In this document: positions 38,037 to 46,664 of the stretch, piece after piece | Numbering within the stretch: the first letter of the stretch is position 1 | Layout of the letters: every line of letters starts with the position of its first letter | Assembly (NCBI RefSeq): GCF_900100385.1 | Contig: NZ_FNFC01000014.1 | Location: 24,651-88,650, forward strand | Reading direction: 5' to 3' | Source of the DNA: Halovenus aranensis | Lineage (GTDB): Archaea > Halobacteriota > Halobacteria > Halobacteriales > Haloarculaceae | DNA length: 64,000 bases | Program-made: the position numbers and the translations under genes | The notes under the pieces: generated by a model | Databases searched by the model: none | Told to the model about the DNA's origin: nothing | What the model saw: the letters and a program-made list of their open reading frames with translations, nothing else

Positions 38037-38109
38037 GCGCGGGAGTACGTGGTCCTGACACAAATGTGTACTGTCGAGAACAGACGACGGCGAGACAGAA
38101 GCGACCGGC

Positions 38110-38277
38110 TCACTCGAACTTCTCGAAGGGCTGTTGACACTCGTTACAGAAGTGCATCGACCGGCACAGCGAGGGTCCCTTCGGATGCTCACGCTCGGTG
38201 TCGGTCGAGCCACAGTACGGGCACTCTGCGCCCGACGTTTCGCCGCTCGTGGTGACACTTGGGTCCTGTTCGCTCAT
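38110..38277 (-). CDS. PaaD zinc-ribbon domain protein (split PaaD C-terminus)
   Basis: A 55-aa protein that I translated by hand. It begins MSEQDPSVTTSGETSG, then CPYCGSTDTEREHPKG, and ends CNECQQPFEKFE. The paired CxxC motifs and the PFEKFE end match the C-terminal zinc ribbon of bacterial PaaD, which there is fused to the MIP18 domain. Its ATG overlaps the stop of the MIP18-domain paaD gene (ATGA), so the two halves are translated together. It likely helps metal loading of the epoxidase. Confidence 0.88.
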   Translation of the reverse strand: MSEQDPSVTTSGETSGAECPYCGSTDTEREHPKGPSLCRSMHFCNECQQPFEKFE

Positions 38278-38705
38278 TCTATGCTCATGCCGAACTCCCG
38301 GAGTGATTCTTTGCCCTGTTCGGTGACGAGGTCGACCGACCAGTCCGGCGACCAGACGAGCTGGACCTCCGCGTCGTCGACGCCGTCGACGCTCTCTGCG
38401 GCCGCCTCGACGTCGTCGAGGATGAGTTCGCGCGCCGGGCAGCCACTGTAGGTCAGCGTCATGTCGATGGTGGCCGTTCCGTCCTCGAGTTCCAGCCCGT
38501 AGATGAGCCCCAGGTCGACGATGCTGACAGGCATCTCGGGGTCCTCGACGGTGTATAGCTGGCTCCAGACCTCGCGTTCGAGTCCTTCCGCGTCGTCGCC
38601 GGTCGCCGGTACGTCACCGACCGCGCGCTCTTTGGTGTCGTAGTCGGTGTACGAGCAGGCGGTGGCGTCCGGGTCTGCACGCGGACGGTCGTAGTCGCTA
38701 CTCAT
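38274..38705 (-). CDS. paaD: phenylacetyl-CoA epoxidase assembly protein PaaD (MIP18 domain)
   Basis: A 143-aa MIP18/DUF59-family protein, residues about 45-140: LYTVEDPEMPVSIVDLGLIYGLEL followed by MTLTYSGCPARELI with the conserved Cys, and VQLVWSPDWSVDLV. PaaD helps assemble or activate the diiron epoxidase PaaABC. The zinc-ribbon tail present in bacterial PaaD is missing here and encoded by the next gene. It overlaps paaC by 8 bp. The N-terminal 40 residues look disordered. Confidence 0.9.
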   Translation of the reverse strand: MSSDYDRPRADPDATACSYTDYDTKERAVGDVPATGDDAEGLEREVWSQLYTVEDPEMPVSIVDLGLIYGLELEDGTATIDMTLTYSGCPARELILDDVEAAAESVDGVDDAEVQLVWSPDWSVDLVTEQGKESLREFGMSIE

Positions 38706-39531
38706 CGTCCTCGTCCATGAGTCTCGTCGCCGTGTCGCGCCCGAGGTTGCGATAGGTGCTCGTCATCTCCTCGTGCAGCGAGTGCCAGTGGTCGGTGTGG
38801 TCGTTGTCTCGGCCGACCGGCGTCGCTGGCTCTGTGTCGGTCGGGACCGCGAAGCCCTGCTCGGTCAGGAAGGAATCGACGCGCTCCGCCCAGTCGGCGC
38901 GCATCTCGTCGAGGCTCCGTGTTCGGATACCGAGCGCTTCGATGTCGGACTCGACGTCGCCGACAGGCTCGAAGATGGTCAGCGCGTACGGGTAGAGCTT
39001 GTCTATCGCCGCCTGGACGCGCTCGCTGGCGTCGTCGTCGAGCGACATCCGTTCCAGCCAGCTACGGGCGTGTTCGAGGTGGTACTCTTCTTCGCCCTGG
39101 ATGCGGTCGGTCCGGTCACGAATCGGGGCGTACGTCGACTCCTCCAGTGCGGCGAGGCGAATCTCCTCTGCAACGTCGTAGAGGTAGCCGCGCACGACGG
39201 CGTCGGCCCAGTCGCCTTCCTCGAAGGGAAGCTCGACGAGCGTGCTGTGCTGAAAGTCGTCGGGGTCGCTCTCGTAGATGAGCGACTCCTCCGTGTAGCC
39301 GAGCTGCTGGATGGCGTCGTACCACAGGCGCGCGTGGCCCAGTTCGTCCTGTGCGTTGTTCGAGACAGCAAGGTCCGATTCGAGTGTCGGTGCCCGGACC
39401 TGCCAGAACGTGTACCGTTCTGCCTGGACGAGTTCGTCGTCGGCCAGCCGGAACAGCTGTGCTTCGACTGCGCGCTGTTGGTCTTCCGAAAGCTCCGTCG
39501 GGTCGCCGAGGTCTGCATTTGTCGTTGACAT
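38698..39531 (-). CDS. paaC: phenylacetyl-CoA epoxidase subunit PaaC
   Basis: A 277-aa ferritin-like helical subunit that pairs with PaaA in the ring 1,2-epoxidase of phenylacetate degradation. It has NNAQDELGHARLWYDAIQQLG and EEEYHLEHARSWLERM, the two E-x-x-H regions of the fold; in bacteria PaaC is structural. Its ATG overlaps the paaB stop by one base (TAATG). Order paaA-B-C-D is the same as in bacteria. Confidence 0.94.
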   Translation of the reverse strand: MSTTNADLGDPTELSEDQQRAVEAQLFRLADDELVQAERYTFWQVRAPTLESDLAVSNNAQDELGHARLWYDAIQQLGYTEESLIYESDPDDFQHSTLVELPFEEGDWADAVVRGYLYDVAEEIRLAALEESTYAPIRDRTDRIQGEEEYHLEHARSWLERMSLDDDASERVQAAIDKLYPYALTIFEPVGDVESDIEALGIRTRSLDEMRADWAERVDSFLTEQGFAVPTDTEPATPVGRDNDHTDHWHSLHEEMTSTYRNLGRDTATRLMDEDDE

Positions 39532-40055
39532 TACATCTCACCTCGCTGTTTTTCGGCCTCGATTTGCTCGGATTCGGAGGCCTCGACTTCTTGTGCGGCC
39601 GGGTCGACGTTGTACGTCTGTGCGAACCGGTAGGACTTGTTGGTCGTTCCGCCAAAGTTCACGTCGTCGGCTGTCACTTCGCCGATGTACTCCGTCTCGA
39701 CGACCCAGAGGCTGTGGGGGTCGTCGTCGGTGAACGTATCGAGAGCGGCCTGTTTGGCCTCGGCGACTCCCGTGGCGTCGAGTTCGCCGCACTCGGTGTG
39801 ATAGCCGCCGGCCCGGTCCTGACGGAACACCGTCCACGCCGTCTCGTCGCCGCCGTCGGCGGGCTCGATATCCATGCCCGGCGCGACGTGTGCAATCTTC
39901 TCCTGTGGGGCGACCCACAGGGCGGTGGTCGGCTTGCGACGACCGTGCTGGATGACTGCAAACTGCTTTGCCATCTCTCGGTCCGGCGCGTGTACGTCGC
40001 GACAGTGGACGAAGTTGTCGCCCTCCTGTTGCTGTCGGAAGACTTCCCAGATCAT
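39531..40055 (-). CDS. paaB: PaaB with tandemly duplicated PaaB domain
   Basis: A 174-aa protein, about twice the usual 90-100 aa of PaaB. Residues 3-57 (WEVFRQ ... LWV) and 74-128 (WTVFRQ ... LWVV) are two copies of the same unit with a period of about 70 residues. The C-terminal 40 residues are charged. PaaB bridges the PaaAC subunits in the epoxidase complex. It lies 5 bp after paaA and overlaps paaC by one base. Confidence 0.9.
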   Translation of the reverse strand: MIWEVFRQQQEGDNFVHCRDVHAPDREMAKQFAVIQHGRRKPTTALWVAPQEKIAHVAPGMDIEPADGGDETAWTVFRQDRAGGYHTECGELDATGVAEAKQAALDTFTDDDPHSLWVVETEYIGEVTADDVNFGGTTNKSYRFAQTYNVDPAAQEVEASESEQIEAEKQRGEM

Positions 40056-40060
40056 GGCTC

Positions 40061-41008
40061 TCAGTCCGCCGCCTGCGGTTTGGGGCTGTTACCTGCGGTC
40101 GTCTGGCCGTCCATCATGTTCCGGACCCACTGGACGGCTTCCTGTGCCTCCCGGCGACCGTTAATCTGCTGGATGCTGCCCTCGTACTCGTTTTTCGAGA
40201 CGGTGAAGAACTCGTCCCAGTCGAGGTCATCCTCGACGACCTCGTAGGTGCCGTCGCCGTTGTCACGGATACGGGGTTCGTCCGGGATTTCGAGCCCGTA
40301 GTTTTTCGCTTTCTCCATGTAGCGGTTCAGGAACGAGTTCCGGAGCTCGTCGTTCGTCGCGGTTTTCAGTCCGACGTCCGCGGCGAAGTCGTGGTGCGTG
40401 CTCGCGTCGTCACTCGGGCCGAAGAACTGGAGGATACGCGGCCACCACTCCTCGAAGGCCTCCTGGACCATCTCTTGTTCCCGCTTCGAGCCGTTCATCA
40501 GCTCACGAAGGATGGACTCGCCGTGTTTGACGTGCATCCCTTCCTCGAAGCAAATCTTGTCCATCGCGTGGGCGTAAGGCTCCCAGCTCGATTTCTTCAG
40601 CGTCGCCTGGCGGCGCATCGCGGCACCGTCGACGAAGAAGGCAATCATCGGCGTCTCGACGTAGCTCTCCATCGGGTAGTGGAAGCAGTTCAGGAACTTC
40701 CCGTCACCGTTTGCGAGGTCGTCGAGCATCTCCTCGCGAGTCTTGATGCCCAGCGACTCCGCGGCGCGGTAGAGCATCTGTCCGTGGCCGATTTCGTCCT
40801 GGACCTTCGCCGAAAACGCCAGTTTGCGCTCGATGCTCGGCGCTTTCCGGATGAACGGTCGCTCCAGGTACGCCCCCATTATCTCGCTGTTGGCGTGGAA
40901 CTCAAGCATTCTGGTGGCCGCCTTGCGGTACTCCTCGGGCATGTCGTCGGTCGGGTTGAACTCCCGGGACCCTGCGCGCTCTTTGACTGTCTCGATGTCC
41001 ATTGTCAT
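40061..41008 (-). CDS. paaA: phenylacetyl-CoA epoxidase catalytic subunit PaaA
   Basis: A 315-aa diiron subunit that epoxidises phenylacetyl-CoA. Metal-site regions are KVQDEIGHGQMLYRAAESLG and ICFEEGMHVKHGESI, both of E-x-x-H type. First gene of paaA-B-C-D-zinc ribbon. Start ATG 41008 or 41002; the second gives a better distance from the minus-strand TATA-like GTATAAT near 41,020. No PaaE reductase, PaaK ligase or ring-opening genes are in the window. Confidence 0.94.
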   Translation of the reverse strand: MTMDIETVKERAGSREFNPTDDMPEEYRKAATRMLEFHANSEIMGAYLERPFIRKAPSIERKLAFSAKVQDEIGHGQMLYRAAESLGIKTREEMLDDLANGDGKFLNCFHYPMESYVETPMIAFFVDGAAMRRQATLKKSSWEPYAHAMDKICFEEGMHVKHGESILRELMNGSKREQEMVQEAFEEWWPRILQFFGPSDDASTHHDFAADVGLKTATNDELRNSFLNRYMEKAKNYGLEIPDEPRIRDNGDGTYEVVEDDLDWDEFFTVSKNEYEGSIQQINGRREAQEAVQWVRNMMDGQTTAGNSPKPQAAD

Positions 41009-41048
41009 CTCTCATGATTATACATGTGAGGACAGGACAAAGCAATTG

Positions 41049-41076
41049 CCCCGTCTATATGGGGTATTTATATACT
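41049..41076 (+). promoter_or_regulatory. TATA box and adjoining CCCC-N8-GGGG dyad of the paa regulator
   Basis: TATTTATATAC at 41065-41075 lies 28 bp before the regulator ATG, predicting a leaderless start. Directly upstream is CCCC, 8 bp, GGGG (41049-41064), a possible operator at the BRE position within the 89-bp spacer shared with paaA. Confidence 0.5.
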
Positions 41077-41097
41077 CGCGGGCCGTAGCGACGCCGA

Positions 41098-41736
41098 ATG
41101 ATAGCGGAGTGTCTCGTCGTCGAGTTCGAGGTCGAGGGCGACGACTGTCCGCTGGCAGCCGCGACGCGGGCCACAGACGCGCGCATCGAGGCCCGGCCGC
41201 CCCAACTGCGAGAGGACGGCAACGTCCTGTTGCAGTTCAGCGCGCCCACCGATGAGGCGCTTCGGGAGACACTCGACGACGACGACCGGATTCGGTATCT
41301 GCACGTCGCCGACGGTCGCCAGGAGGCGACCTACCGCTGTCTCTCGAAACACCCGTGTGTCGTCCACGAACTCGTCAGCGCCGGCTGTATGGTCGAGTCA
41401 CTCCAGTACGAGGGCGGCCGTGCGCTCGTCATGGGTGCGGTCGTCGGCCGGACTGTTCTCCAGGGCGTGATGGAGCGTGCCGGTGACACCGTCGGCGTCA
41501 AGCTCAGGCGGGCCTACCAGCTCCAGAGCGAAAGCGAGCCGAGTCTGACCCAGCAATGGGACATCACGCCGAAACAAGAGGCCTGCATCCAGGCGGCGCT
41601 CGAAGTCGGGTACTTCGACGTACCGCGTGAAGCGACCGCCCAGGAGGTGGCCGACCACCTCGACATCAGCAAGTCGGCGTTTCTCGAACGGCTCCACCGC
41701 GCCGAGCGGACGCTATTCCGACAGCTGTTCCTGTAG
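41098..41736 (+). CDS. Bat-type helix-turn-helix regulator, divergent from paa operon
   Basis: A 212-aa haloarchaeal regulator. The N-terminal 150 residues form a BAT-type sensor/GAF-like part, and the C-terminal 60 are an HTH_10 domain: ITPKQEACIQAALEVGYFDVPREATAQEVADHLDISKSAFLERLHRAERTLF (split into its usual two helices). Its placement head to head with paaA makes it the likely regulator of phenylacetate use. It could respond to phenylacetyl-CoA; this is inferred from context. Confidence 0.88.
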   Translation: MIAECLVVEFEVEGDDCPLAAATRATDARIEARPPQLREDGNVLLQFSAPTDEALRETLDDDDRIRYLHVADGRQEATYRCLSKHPCVVHELVSAGCMVESLQYEGGRALVMGAVVGRTVLQGVMERAGDTVGVKLRRAYQLQSESEPSLTQQWDITPKQEACIQAALEVGYFDVPREATAQEVADHLDISKSAFLERLHRAERTLFRQLFL

Positions 41737-41739
41737 CCG

Positions 41740-42063
41740 TTACGCGAAGCCAAACAGCGACCGAAGTTCACTCTCGATGCGCGTGACAAACTCCTCCAGC
41801 ACCGCTTTGACCTTGTCGGCCTCGGCCGGCACAGCCGCGATGCGGTCGTCGGTGTCGTCGGGCAACGCTACCCGAAACGTGCCGTCGCCCTCGTAGACTG
41901 GTTCGCTCTCTGCGAGTATCTGCCGATCGATGGCGCGCAAGATGTTCGAGGGGTACTCGCCGTGGAGCTGGTCGTAGGCGTTCGAGTAGGCCGTTTCGAG
42001 CTCTTCGAAGTAGTGGACGTACTTCTCGTCGAACTTTTCGGGGTCGAAGTCGGTCACGGGCAC
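41740..42063 (-). CDS. small haloarchaeal protein (DUF5783-like)
   Basis: A 107-aa acidic helical protein starting MPVTDFDPEKFDEKYVHYFEELETAY and ending FVTRIESELRSLFGFA. I recall it as haloarchaeal family DUF5783. No catalytic motif is visible. It lies 3 bp past the convergent Bat-type gene stop and 69 bp downstream of citrate synthase, same strand as the latter. Confidence 0.8.
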   Translation of the reverse strand: MPVTDFDPEKFDEKYVHYFEELETAYSNAYDQLHGEYPSNILRAIDRQILAESEPVYEGDGTFRVALPDDTDDRIAAVPAEADKVKAVLEEFVTRIESELRSLFGFA

Positions 42064-42132
42064 ACAGACGGCACCTCGCGGGTAAAACGTTCCGGGAGGT
42101 CTGACTACTGCCTTTGGTTCAGAGTGCGTAAG

Positions 42133-43308
42133 CTAGCGGTCCGAACGGGGGACGAAATCCTGGTGGTCAGGGCCGGTGTAATGTGCCCGGGGACGGATGA
42201 GCCGGTTGTCGGCCTGATATTCGAGGACGTGACCGACCCAGCCGCCGACGCGAGACATCGCGAAGATGGGGGTATAGAGGTCGATTGGGATGCCAAGCTG
42301 ATAGTAGACCGACCCGGAGTAGAAGTCGACGTTCGGGGCGATGCCCTTCTCGCCGAGTCCCCGCTCGTCGAGCAGGTACTCCTCGACGCTCGTGGTGTAG
42401 TCGTACCAGCGCGGCTCGCCGCTCTCGACGGCGAGGTCCTCGCTGAACTCTTCGAGAATCTTCGCACGCGGGTCTTTCACGTCGTAGACGCGGTGGCCGA
42501 AGCCCGGAATCCGCCGTCCCTCGTTGATAGCGTCCTCGACCCAGTCGATTGGGTCCTGACCGCTCTCGTCGAGTTCGATGAGCGTCTCCATCACGTCCTG
42601 ATTTGCGCCGCCGTGCCAGTGGCCGGCCAGTGCGCCGACGCCGGCGGTGACGGCGTTGTAGATGTCGGCGTAGGTGCTGGAGACGACCATCGTGGTGAAC
42701 GTCGAGGCGTTCAGGCCGTGGTCGGCGTGGAGGATGAGCGCCACGTCGAAGATGTCGGCGGCGACGTCGTCTGGCTCCTCGCCGCTCAGCATGTAGAGGA
42801 AGTTCGCGGCGTGGCCGAGGTCGTCTCGCGGGTCGAGCGGTTCCTCGCCGTTCCGGTACCGGTCGAAGGCCGCAAGCACCGTCGGAATCTTCGCGGTGAT
42901 ACGCCGGCCTTTCCGGAGCGCCGCGTCCATGTCCTCGGGGTCGGCGTCGGACTCGGGGTCTGAGGAAGACAGCATCGAGACGAGCGTCCGGAGCGCGGCC
43001 ATCGGCTCTTCGTCGCTTTTGGCGAGCAACTCGGCGGTCTGCAGGACATCGTCGCCGATGGTCCGCTCACTTGCCATCGCCTCGGCGAAAGCCTCGTACT
43101 CGTCGTCGTCCGGGAGGTGACCGTGCCACAGCAGGTAAAGTACCTCCTCGAAGTCGGCGTGTCGGGCCAGGTCCTCGATACGGTAGCCGTGATAGCGCAG
43201 TTCGCCGACACTCCCGTCGATGACGCTCAGTTCCGTTTCGTCGACGACAACACCCTCCAGCCCGCGGTGAACCTCGGGCTTGGTCGCTTTCTTGAGCAAG
43301 TCTGCCAT
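42133..43308 (-). CDS. citZ: citrate synthase
   Basis: Condenses acetyl-CoA and oxaloacetate in the TCA cycle. The 391-aa protein has HGHLPDDDEYEAF, the catalytic-His regions ILHADHGLNAST and GALAGHWHGGANQ, then RIPGFGHRVYDVKDPRA with the third catalytic His and the downstream Asp region NVDFYSGSVYY. The start MADLLKKATKPEVHRGLEGV at 43308 matches the family; a longer frame to 43488 is unlikely. It lies 46 bp downstream of the CBS gene. Confidence 0.97.
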   Translation of the reverse strand: MADLLKKATKPEVHRGLEGVVVDETELSVIDGSVGELRYHGYRIEDLARHADFEEVLYLLWHGHLPDDDEYEAFAEAMASERTIGDDVLQTAELLAKSDEEPMAALRTLVSMLSSSDPESDADPEDMDAALRKGRRITAKIPTVLAAFDRYRNGEEPLDPRDDLGHAANFLYMLSGEEPDDVAADIFDVALILHADHGLNASTFTTMVVSSTYADIYNAVTAGVGALAGHWHGGANQDVMETLIELDESGQDPIDWVEDAINEGRRIPGFGHRVYDVKDPRAKILEEFSEDLAVESGEPRWYDYTTSVEEYLLDERGLGEKGIAPNVDFYSGSVYYQLGIPIDLYTPIFAMSRVGGWVGHVLEYQADNRLIRPRAHYTGPDHQDFVPRSDR

Positions 43309-43354
43309 ACCTGCACTATCACGCCACCGGTAAAAAACGTCGTTGGTGTCTGCT

Positions 43355-43780
43355 CTAGTAGTCAGAAATTCCGGCCTGGACGACGCCCGAGACGTTCTCG
43401 AGTTCGCTGGTGAGCAAAACGATGAAGTCATCGAGGGTGACGATACCGGCCAGGTCGCCGTCTTCGACAACCGGGACGCGTCTGACACCGCGCTCGCGCA
43501 TCCCTTCGAGGACGTCGTAGATGCTCTCGTCGGTTTCGACGGTAAAGAGGTCCTCGGTCATCACGTCGGCGGCGGCGATTGTCGCAGAGTTTTTCCCCTC
43601 GCCGATGACATCGAGCGCCAGGTCTCGGTCGGTGACGATACCGACTGGCGTCTCGTCTTCGGTCACAATAACGCTCCCGACGTTTTTCTCTTCGAGCAGC
43701 GCCGAAATCTTGCGGGTCGTCGTCTCCGGGTCTGCGGTGACGACATCCGTACGCGCCATCTCTTTGATTGTCATTGTCAC
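43355..43780 (-). CDS. tandem CBS domain protein
   Basis: A 141-aa protein made of two CBS domains and nothing else: residues 8-65 (VVTADPETTTRKISALLEEKNVGSVIVTEDETPVGIVTDRDL) and 75-130 (VETDESIYDVLEGMRERGVRRVPVVEDGDLAGIVTLDDF). Such stand-alone pairs bind adenine nucleotides and may regulate partner enzymes. It lies directly upstream of citrate synthase on the same strand, so a role in sensing energy state for central metabolism is possible but unproven. Start ATG 43780 or 43774. Confidence 0.9.
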   Translation of the reverse strand: MTMTIKEMARTDVVTADPETTTRKISALLEEKNVGSVIVTEDETPVGIVTDRDLALDVIGEGKNSATIAAADVMTEDLFTVETDESIYDVLEGMRERGVRRVPVVEDGDLAGIVTLDDFIVLLTSELENVSGVVQAGISDY

Positions 43781-43963
43781 GTCGACAGATGACCGCCGCG
43801 TAGGAAAAGGCTCCTATCTCTGCTCGGACCCGGGCCACCGTGCTGACACGTTCTCTGCCTCTCGAAGAATGCGTTATCCTCTCTTAATCACTACATAGTA
43901 CAACGGGATGGTATAGTCGTCTCATATAAACGGATATTCGAGGACAGTCTGAAACCGCAGGTG

Positions 43964-44857
43964 ATGCTTGGAGACAACACGGGTGGCTTCTCGCGCCGTA
44001 GCGCACTCAAAACGACGGCAGCGGTGTTCGGAACCGCGGCCATGGGGGGTACTGTTGCGGGGCGGAGCGATAGCATTGACCACAACAGCAACGACGATAG
44101 CGACGACAGCGACGAGAACACCGACGACAACGAGGGGCGACAGGACGACGTTCACGTGACGGCACATCGGGGATACGCGGGGCTGTTTCCCGAGAACACG
44201 GTCGCCGCGGCAGTCGGTGCGTCTCGACTCGGCGCAGACCGCATCGAAATCGACCTCGAAGCGACCGAAGACGGTGAGATTGTGGTGTTCCACGACGCCA
44301 AGCTCGACGACCTCACCGACGAGAGCGGCGCAGTCGGTGAGACCGCCTCTGAGACGGTGTTACAGGCCGAAGTGCTCGGGTCAGGCGAGACGATTCCGAC
44401 ACTCGCCGAGGTACTCAACGTCACCGACCCAGCCGTTACCGTCAACCTCGAATTCAAAGACTCCGGGCCGCTGACCTGGACGGAGTTCACCGAGCGGACA
44501 CTGGAGATTGCCCGACAGTATCCGGGGGAGTTCTACGCGTCGTCGTTCGACCCCGACGCGCTGCGTGCCGTCCGGGATGTCGACGACAGCGTCGACGTGG
44601 CACCCATCTTCTACGAGAACAGGGAGGAAAACGTCGAAATCGCCCGCGAACTCGACGCCGAGGCGATGAACCCCTACCACGGCCTGCTCGACGAGGAGTT
44701 CGTCGCGACGGCACACGAGGAGGGGCGCGAGCTCAACGTCTGGACAATCGACAGCTGGCAGGTCGCCACCGGCCCCATCGACGTCGGCGCCGACGGCCTC
44801 ATCGCCGACTATCCGATGGTGTTCCAGACCGGCCAGTATCCCGGGATGGAGGACTAG
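43964..44857 (+). CDS. exported glycerophosphodiester phosphodiesterase
   Basis: A 297-aa Tat-exported enzyme. The signal reads SRRSALKTTAAVFGTAAMGG, followed by an Asp/Ser/Asn-rich low-complexity linker (about 40-62). The catalytic domain has AHRGYAGLFPENTVAA, EIDLEATEDGEIVVFHD and NLEFKD, which are the metal and catalytic residues. It likely hydrolyses glycerophosphodiesters outside the cell to glycerol phosphate. ATG at 43964; GTG at 43961 is adjacent. A TATA-like CATATAAACG lies near 43,922. Confidence 0.9.
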   Translation: MLGDNTGGFSRRSALKTTAAVFGTAAMGGTVAGRSDSIDHNSNDDSDDSDENTDDNEGRQDDVHVTAHRGYAGLFPENTVAAAVGASRLGADRIEIDLEATEDGEIVVFHDAKLDDLTDESGAVGETASETVLQAEVLGSGETIPTLAEVLNVTDPAVTVNLEFKDSGPLTWTEFTERTLEIARQYPGEFYASSFDPDALRAVRDVDDSVDVAPIFYENREENVEIARELDAEAMNPYHGLLDEEFVATAHEEGRELNVWTIDSWQVATGPIDVGADGLIADYPMVFQTGQYPGMED

Positions 44858-44864
44858 ACCGACT

Positions 44865-45605
44865 TCAGCGGCCGCCGAGAAGCGGGAGGTCGAGAAGGTC
44901 CGACAGCGAGCTGATTTCGGCAGCGGGTGCCGTAGTAGGCGTCTCGTCGCGGTTGAACTCGCGGCGGACTAGGACACCCTCCAGGCCAGCACGCGAGGCG
45001 GCGCGGAGGTCTTTCTCGCGGTCGCCGACGTAGACGCCCGTTGTGACGCCGAGCGCGTCGAGGGCGTCTTCGAGATAGAATGGGTCGGGCTTGCGACGGT
45101 GGAACCCTTCGGGCGTCGGGTCCCGTCCCCGAACGACCGCGAACGTTTCGTCGAGACCGAAGTACTCCGCGACGAACGAGACCGTCTGGTGGCGGTTGTT
45201 CGAGACCAGCGCCAGCGGCCGCGACTCGGCAAGCGCGTCGAGCGCTGACGCGCCGTCATAGAGCGCTCGCTCGCCGGCCCGTAGCCGCTCGTTGGCGATT
45301 TCACTGGCGTGGCGTTCTTTGTGCCGCCAGAACGCCTCGTACTCGATGCCAAGCGCTGTACAGACACTCGCGACGACCTCGTCACACCGATGTGACCGTA
45401 GGACTGCCTGCTGGTCGGGCGTCGGATGCACGTCGAACTCCGCAATCGCTCTGTCGGCGGCGGCGACGTAAATTTCGGGGTCGGTCCGACGACCCTGCAG
45501 GATGACGCCGTCCATGTCGAACAAAATCGGGTCGGGGTCGCCTACGCCGCTGGCGTGGTTTGCTGTCCCATGTGGTGTGGTCTGGCCCTCGGTTGGCGTC
45601 GTCAT
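44865..45605 (-). CDS. HAD family phosphatase
   Basis: A 246-aa HAD-superfamily hydrolase. ILFDMDGVILQG is motif I (nucleophile and acid Asp), LALVSNNRHQ motif II, HRRKPDPF motif III Lys and VYVGDREKDLRAASRAG motif IV. Its start was taken at MTTPTEGQTT (45605), as the 49 upstream residues look untranslated. Convergent with the glycerophosphodiesterase (7-bp spacer). Substrate unknown; a phosphoglycolate-phosphatase-like or general phosphoester role fits. Confidence 0.88.
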   Translation of the reverse strand: MTTPTEGQTTPHGTANHASGVGDPDPILFDMDGVILQGRRTDPEIYVAAADRAIAEFDVHPTPDQQAVLRSHRCDEVVASVCTALGIEYEAFWRHKERHASEIANERLRAGERALYDGASALDALAESRPLALVSNNRHQTVSFVAEYFGLDETFAVVRGRDPTPEGFHRRKPDPFYLEDALDALGVTTGVYVGDREKDLRAASRAGLEGVLVRREFNRDETPTTAPAAEISSLSDLLDLPLLGGR

Positions 45606-45844
45606 GTGATACTCACTGGCCGTCGACGCACAATTAGCTTGATAAGAACCCTCTATCGCAGTCCAGAGGTCTACCGAGATGACAGTACCGGTCCGGACGG
45701 CTGTAAACACACAACACCGTGGGCCGCCCGCGTCGCGGGTGCGGTCAAACACCCACGACCTGCCGTTGCCGACTATATATCGCTCTATTCCCCTGGAAAC
45801 GGCTATTATAAGCAGTTAATCCCCGACTACGGGAATCGCTACGT

Positions 45845-46660
45845 GTGACCCCCACTATCGACCCAGCGGCCGTCGAGGCGCGGTTCGACACGGTAGAACA
45901 GGCCGTTTCGAAGGAGCGCCGCCGGGTTGTCGACGAGCGAGAGGCGTTGCAGACGTTCACACAGCGGGTCCGTGACAGCGAGACGGCACAGCCAACGCCG
46001 GGCGACAGCGAACCCGCGGTGGCGCTGTCGACTGGCGGGTCGTCGGCGACACTTGCGACGGTCCGGCAGGCCTACGAGGCGACGTTTATGAGCGTGTCGC
46101 ACTACGAGGAGGATTACGGCGAAGCGTACGCACAGAGCATTGCAGCCGAGTTCGGCCCCGACATCGCTGTTGCCCTCTGCAGCGGTGCACACCTCACGCG
46201 GGCACACAAGCAGGCACTGCTCGGCGCAGTCGACAGCGCGGTACAGCGCCGGGAGCTACTCGCCGATGTCCTCGGCGACGAACAGGACTCTCTCACAGAG
46301 GCACGCGAGACTCTGTGTCCTCTCACTGAGGAATTGGCCGAGATTCGCCACTCGCTGGAAGCGAACCGTGCGGTCGGCCTCCTCGATGCTCACGACGCCC
46401 GACTCGACGTGTTAGCCGAGAAGTGCGACCGGCTGCTTGAGCGACGACAGTCCGCGATTGTCACCCAGCGGCGAACGCTCACTCTCCCGGTCGACGAGCC
46501 AGACGTGCCGAGCTACGTCTATCACTCCGTGGACGTCGACCCGACGTATCCGGTGCTCGCGACGCTCGCGGACTGTACGGAGACAATCGACGCGCTCCGG
46601 ACAGAGGTCCGGTCAGCGCTCGACCGGCAACGGGGTGGCCGTACCGGGAGTCGGCCCTGA
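45845..46660 (+). CDS. haloarchaeal helical protein (DUF7260-like)
   Basis: A 271-aa protein, mainly helical, with a GTG start (MTPTIDPAAVEARFDTVEQAVSKERRRVVDEREAL). The first 50 residues and residues 130-200 look like coiled coil. The conserved end reads VPSYVYHSVDVDPTYPVLATLADC. I recall this as haloarchaeal family DUF7260, function unknown. The 239-bp spacer upstream (45,606-45,844) has AT-rich promoter-like stretches (CTATTATAAG near 45,803) but no gene. Confidence 0.78.
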   Translation: MTPTIDPAAVEARFDTVEQAVSKERRRVVDEREALQTFTQRVRDSETAQPTPGDSEPAVALSTGGSSATLATVRQAYEATFMSVSHYEEDYGEAYAQSIAAEFGPDIAVALCSGAHLTRAHKQALLGAVDSAVQRRELLADVLGDEQDSLTEARETLCPLTEELAEIRHSLEANRAVGLLDAHDARLDVLAEKCDRLLERRQSAIVTQRRTLTLPVDEPDVPSYVYHSVDVDPTYPVLATLADCTETIDALRTEVRSALDRQRGGRTGSRP

Positions 46661-46664
46661 TTCC

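Noticed and set aside
41020..41040. CTCATGATTATACATGTGAG as operator for paaA
   Set aside because: Arms match only in part once aligned; left as possible but not listed.
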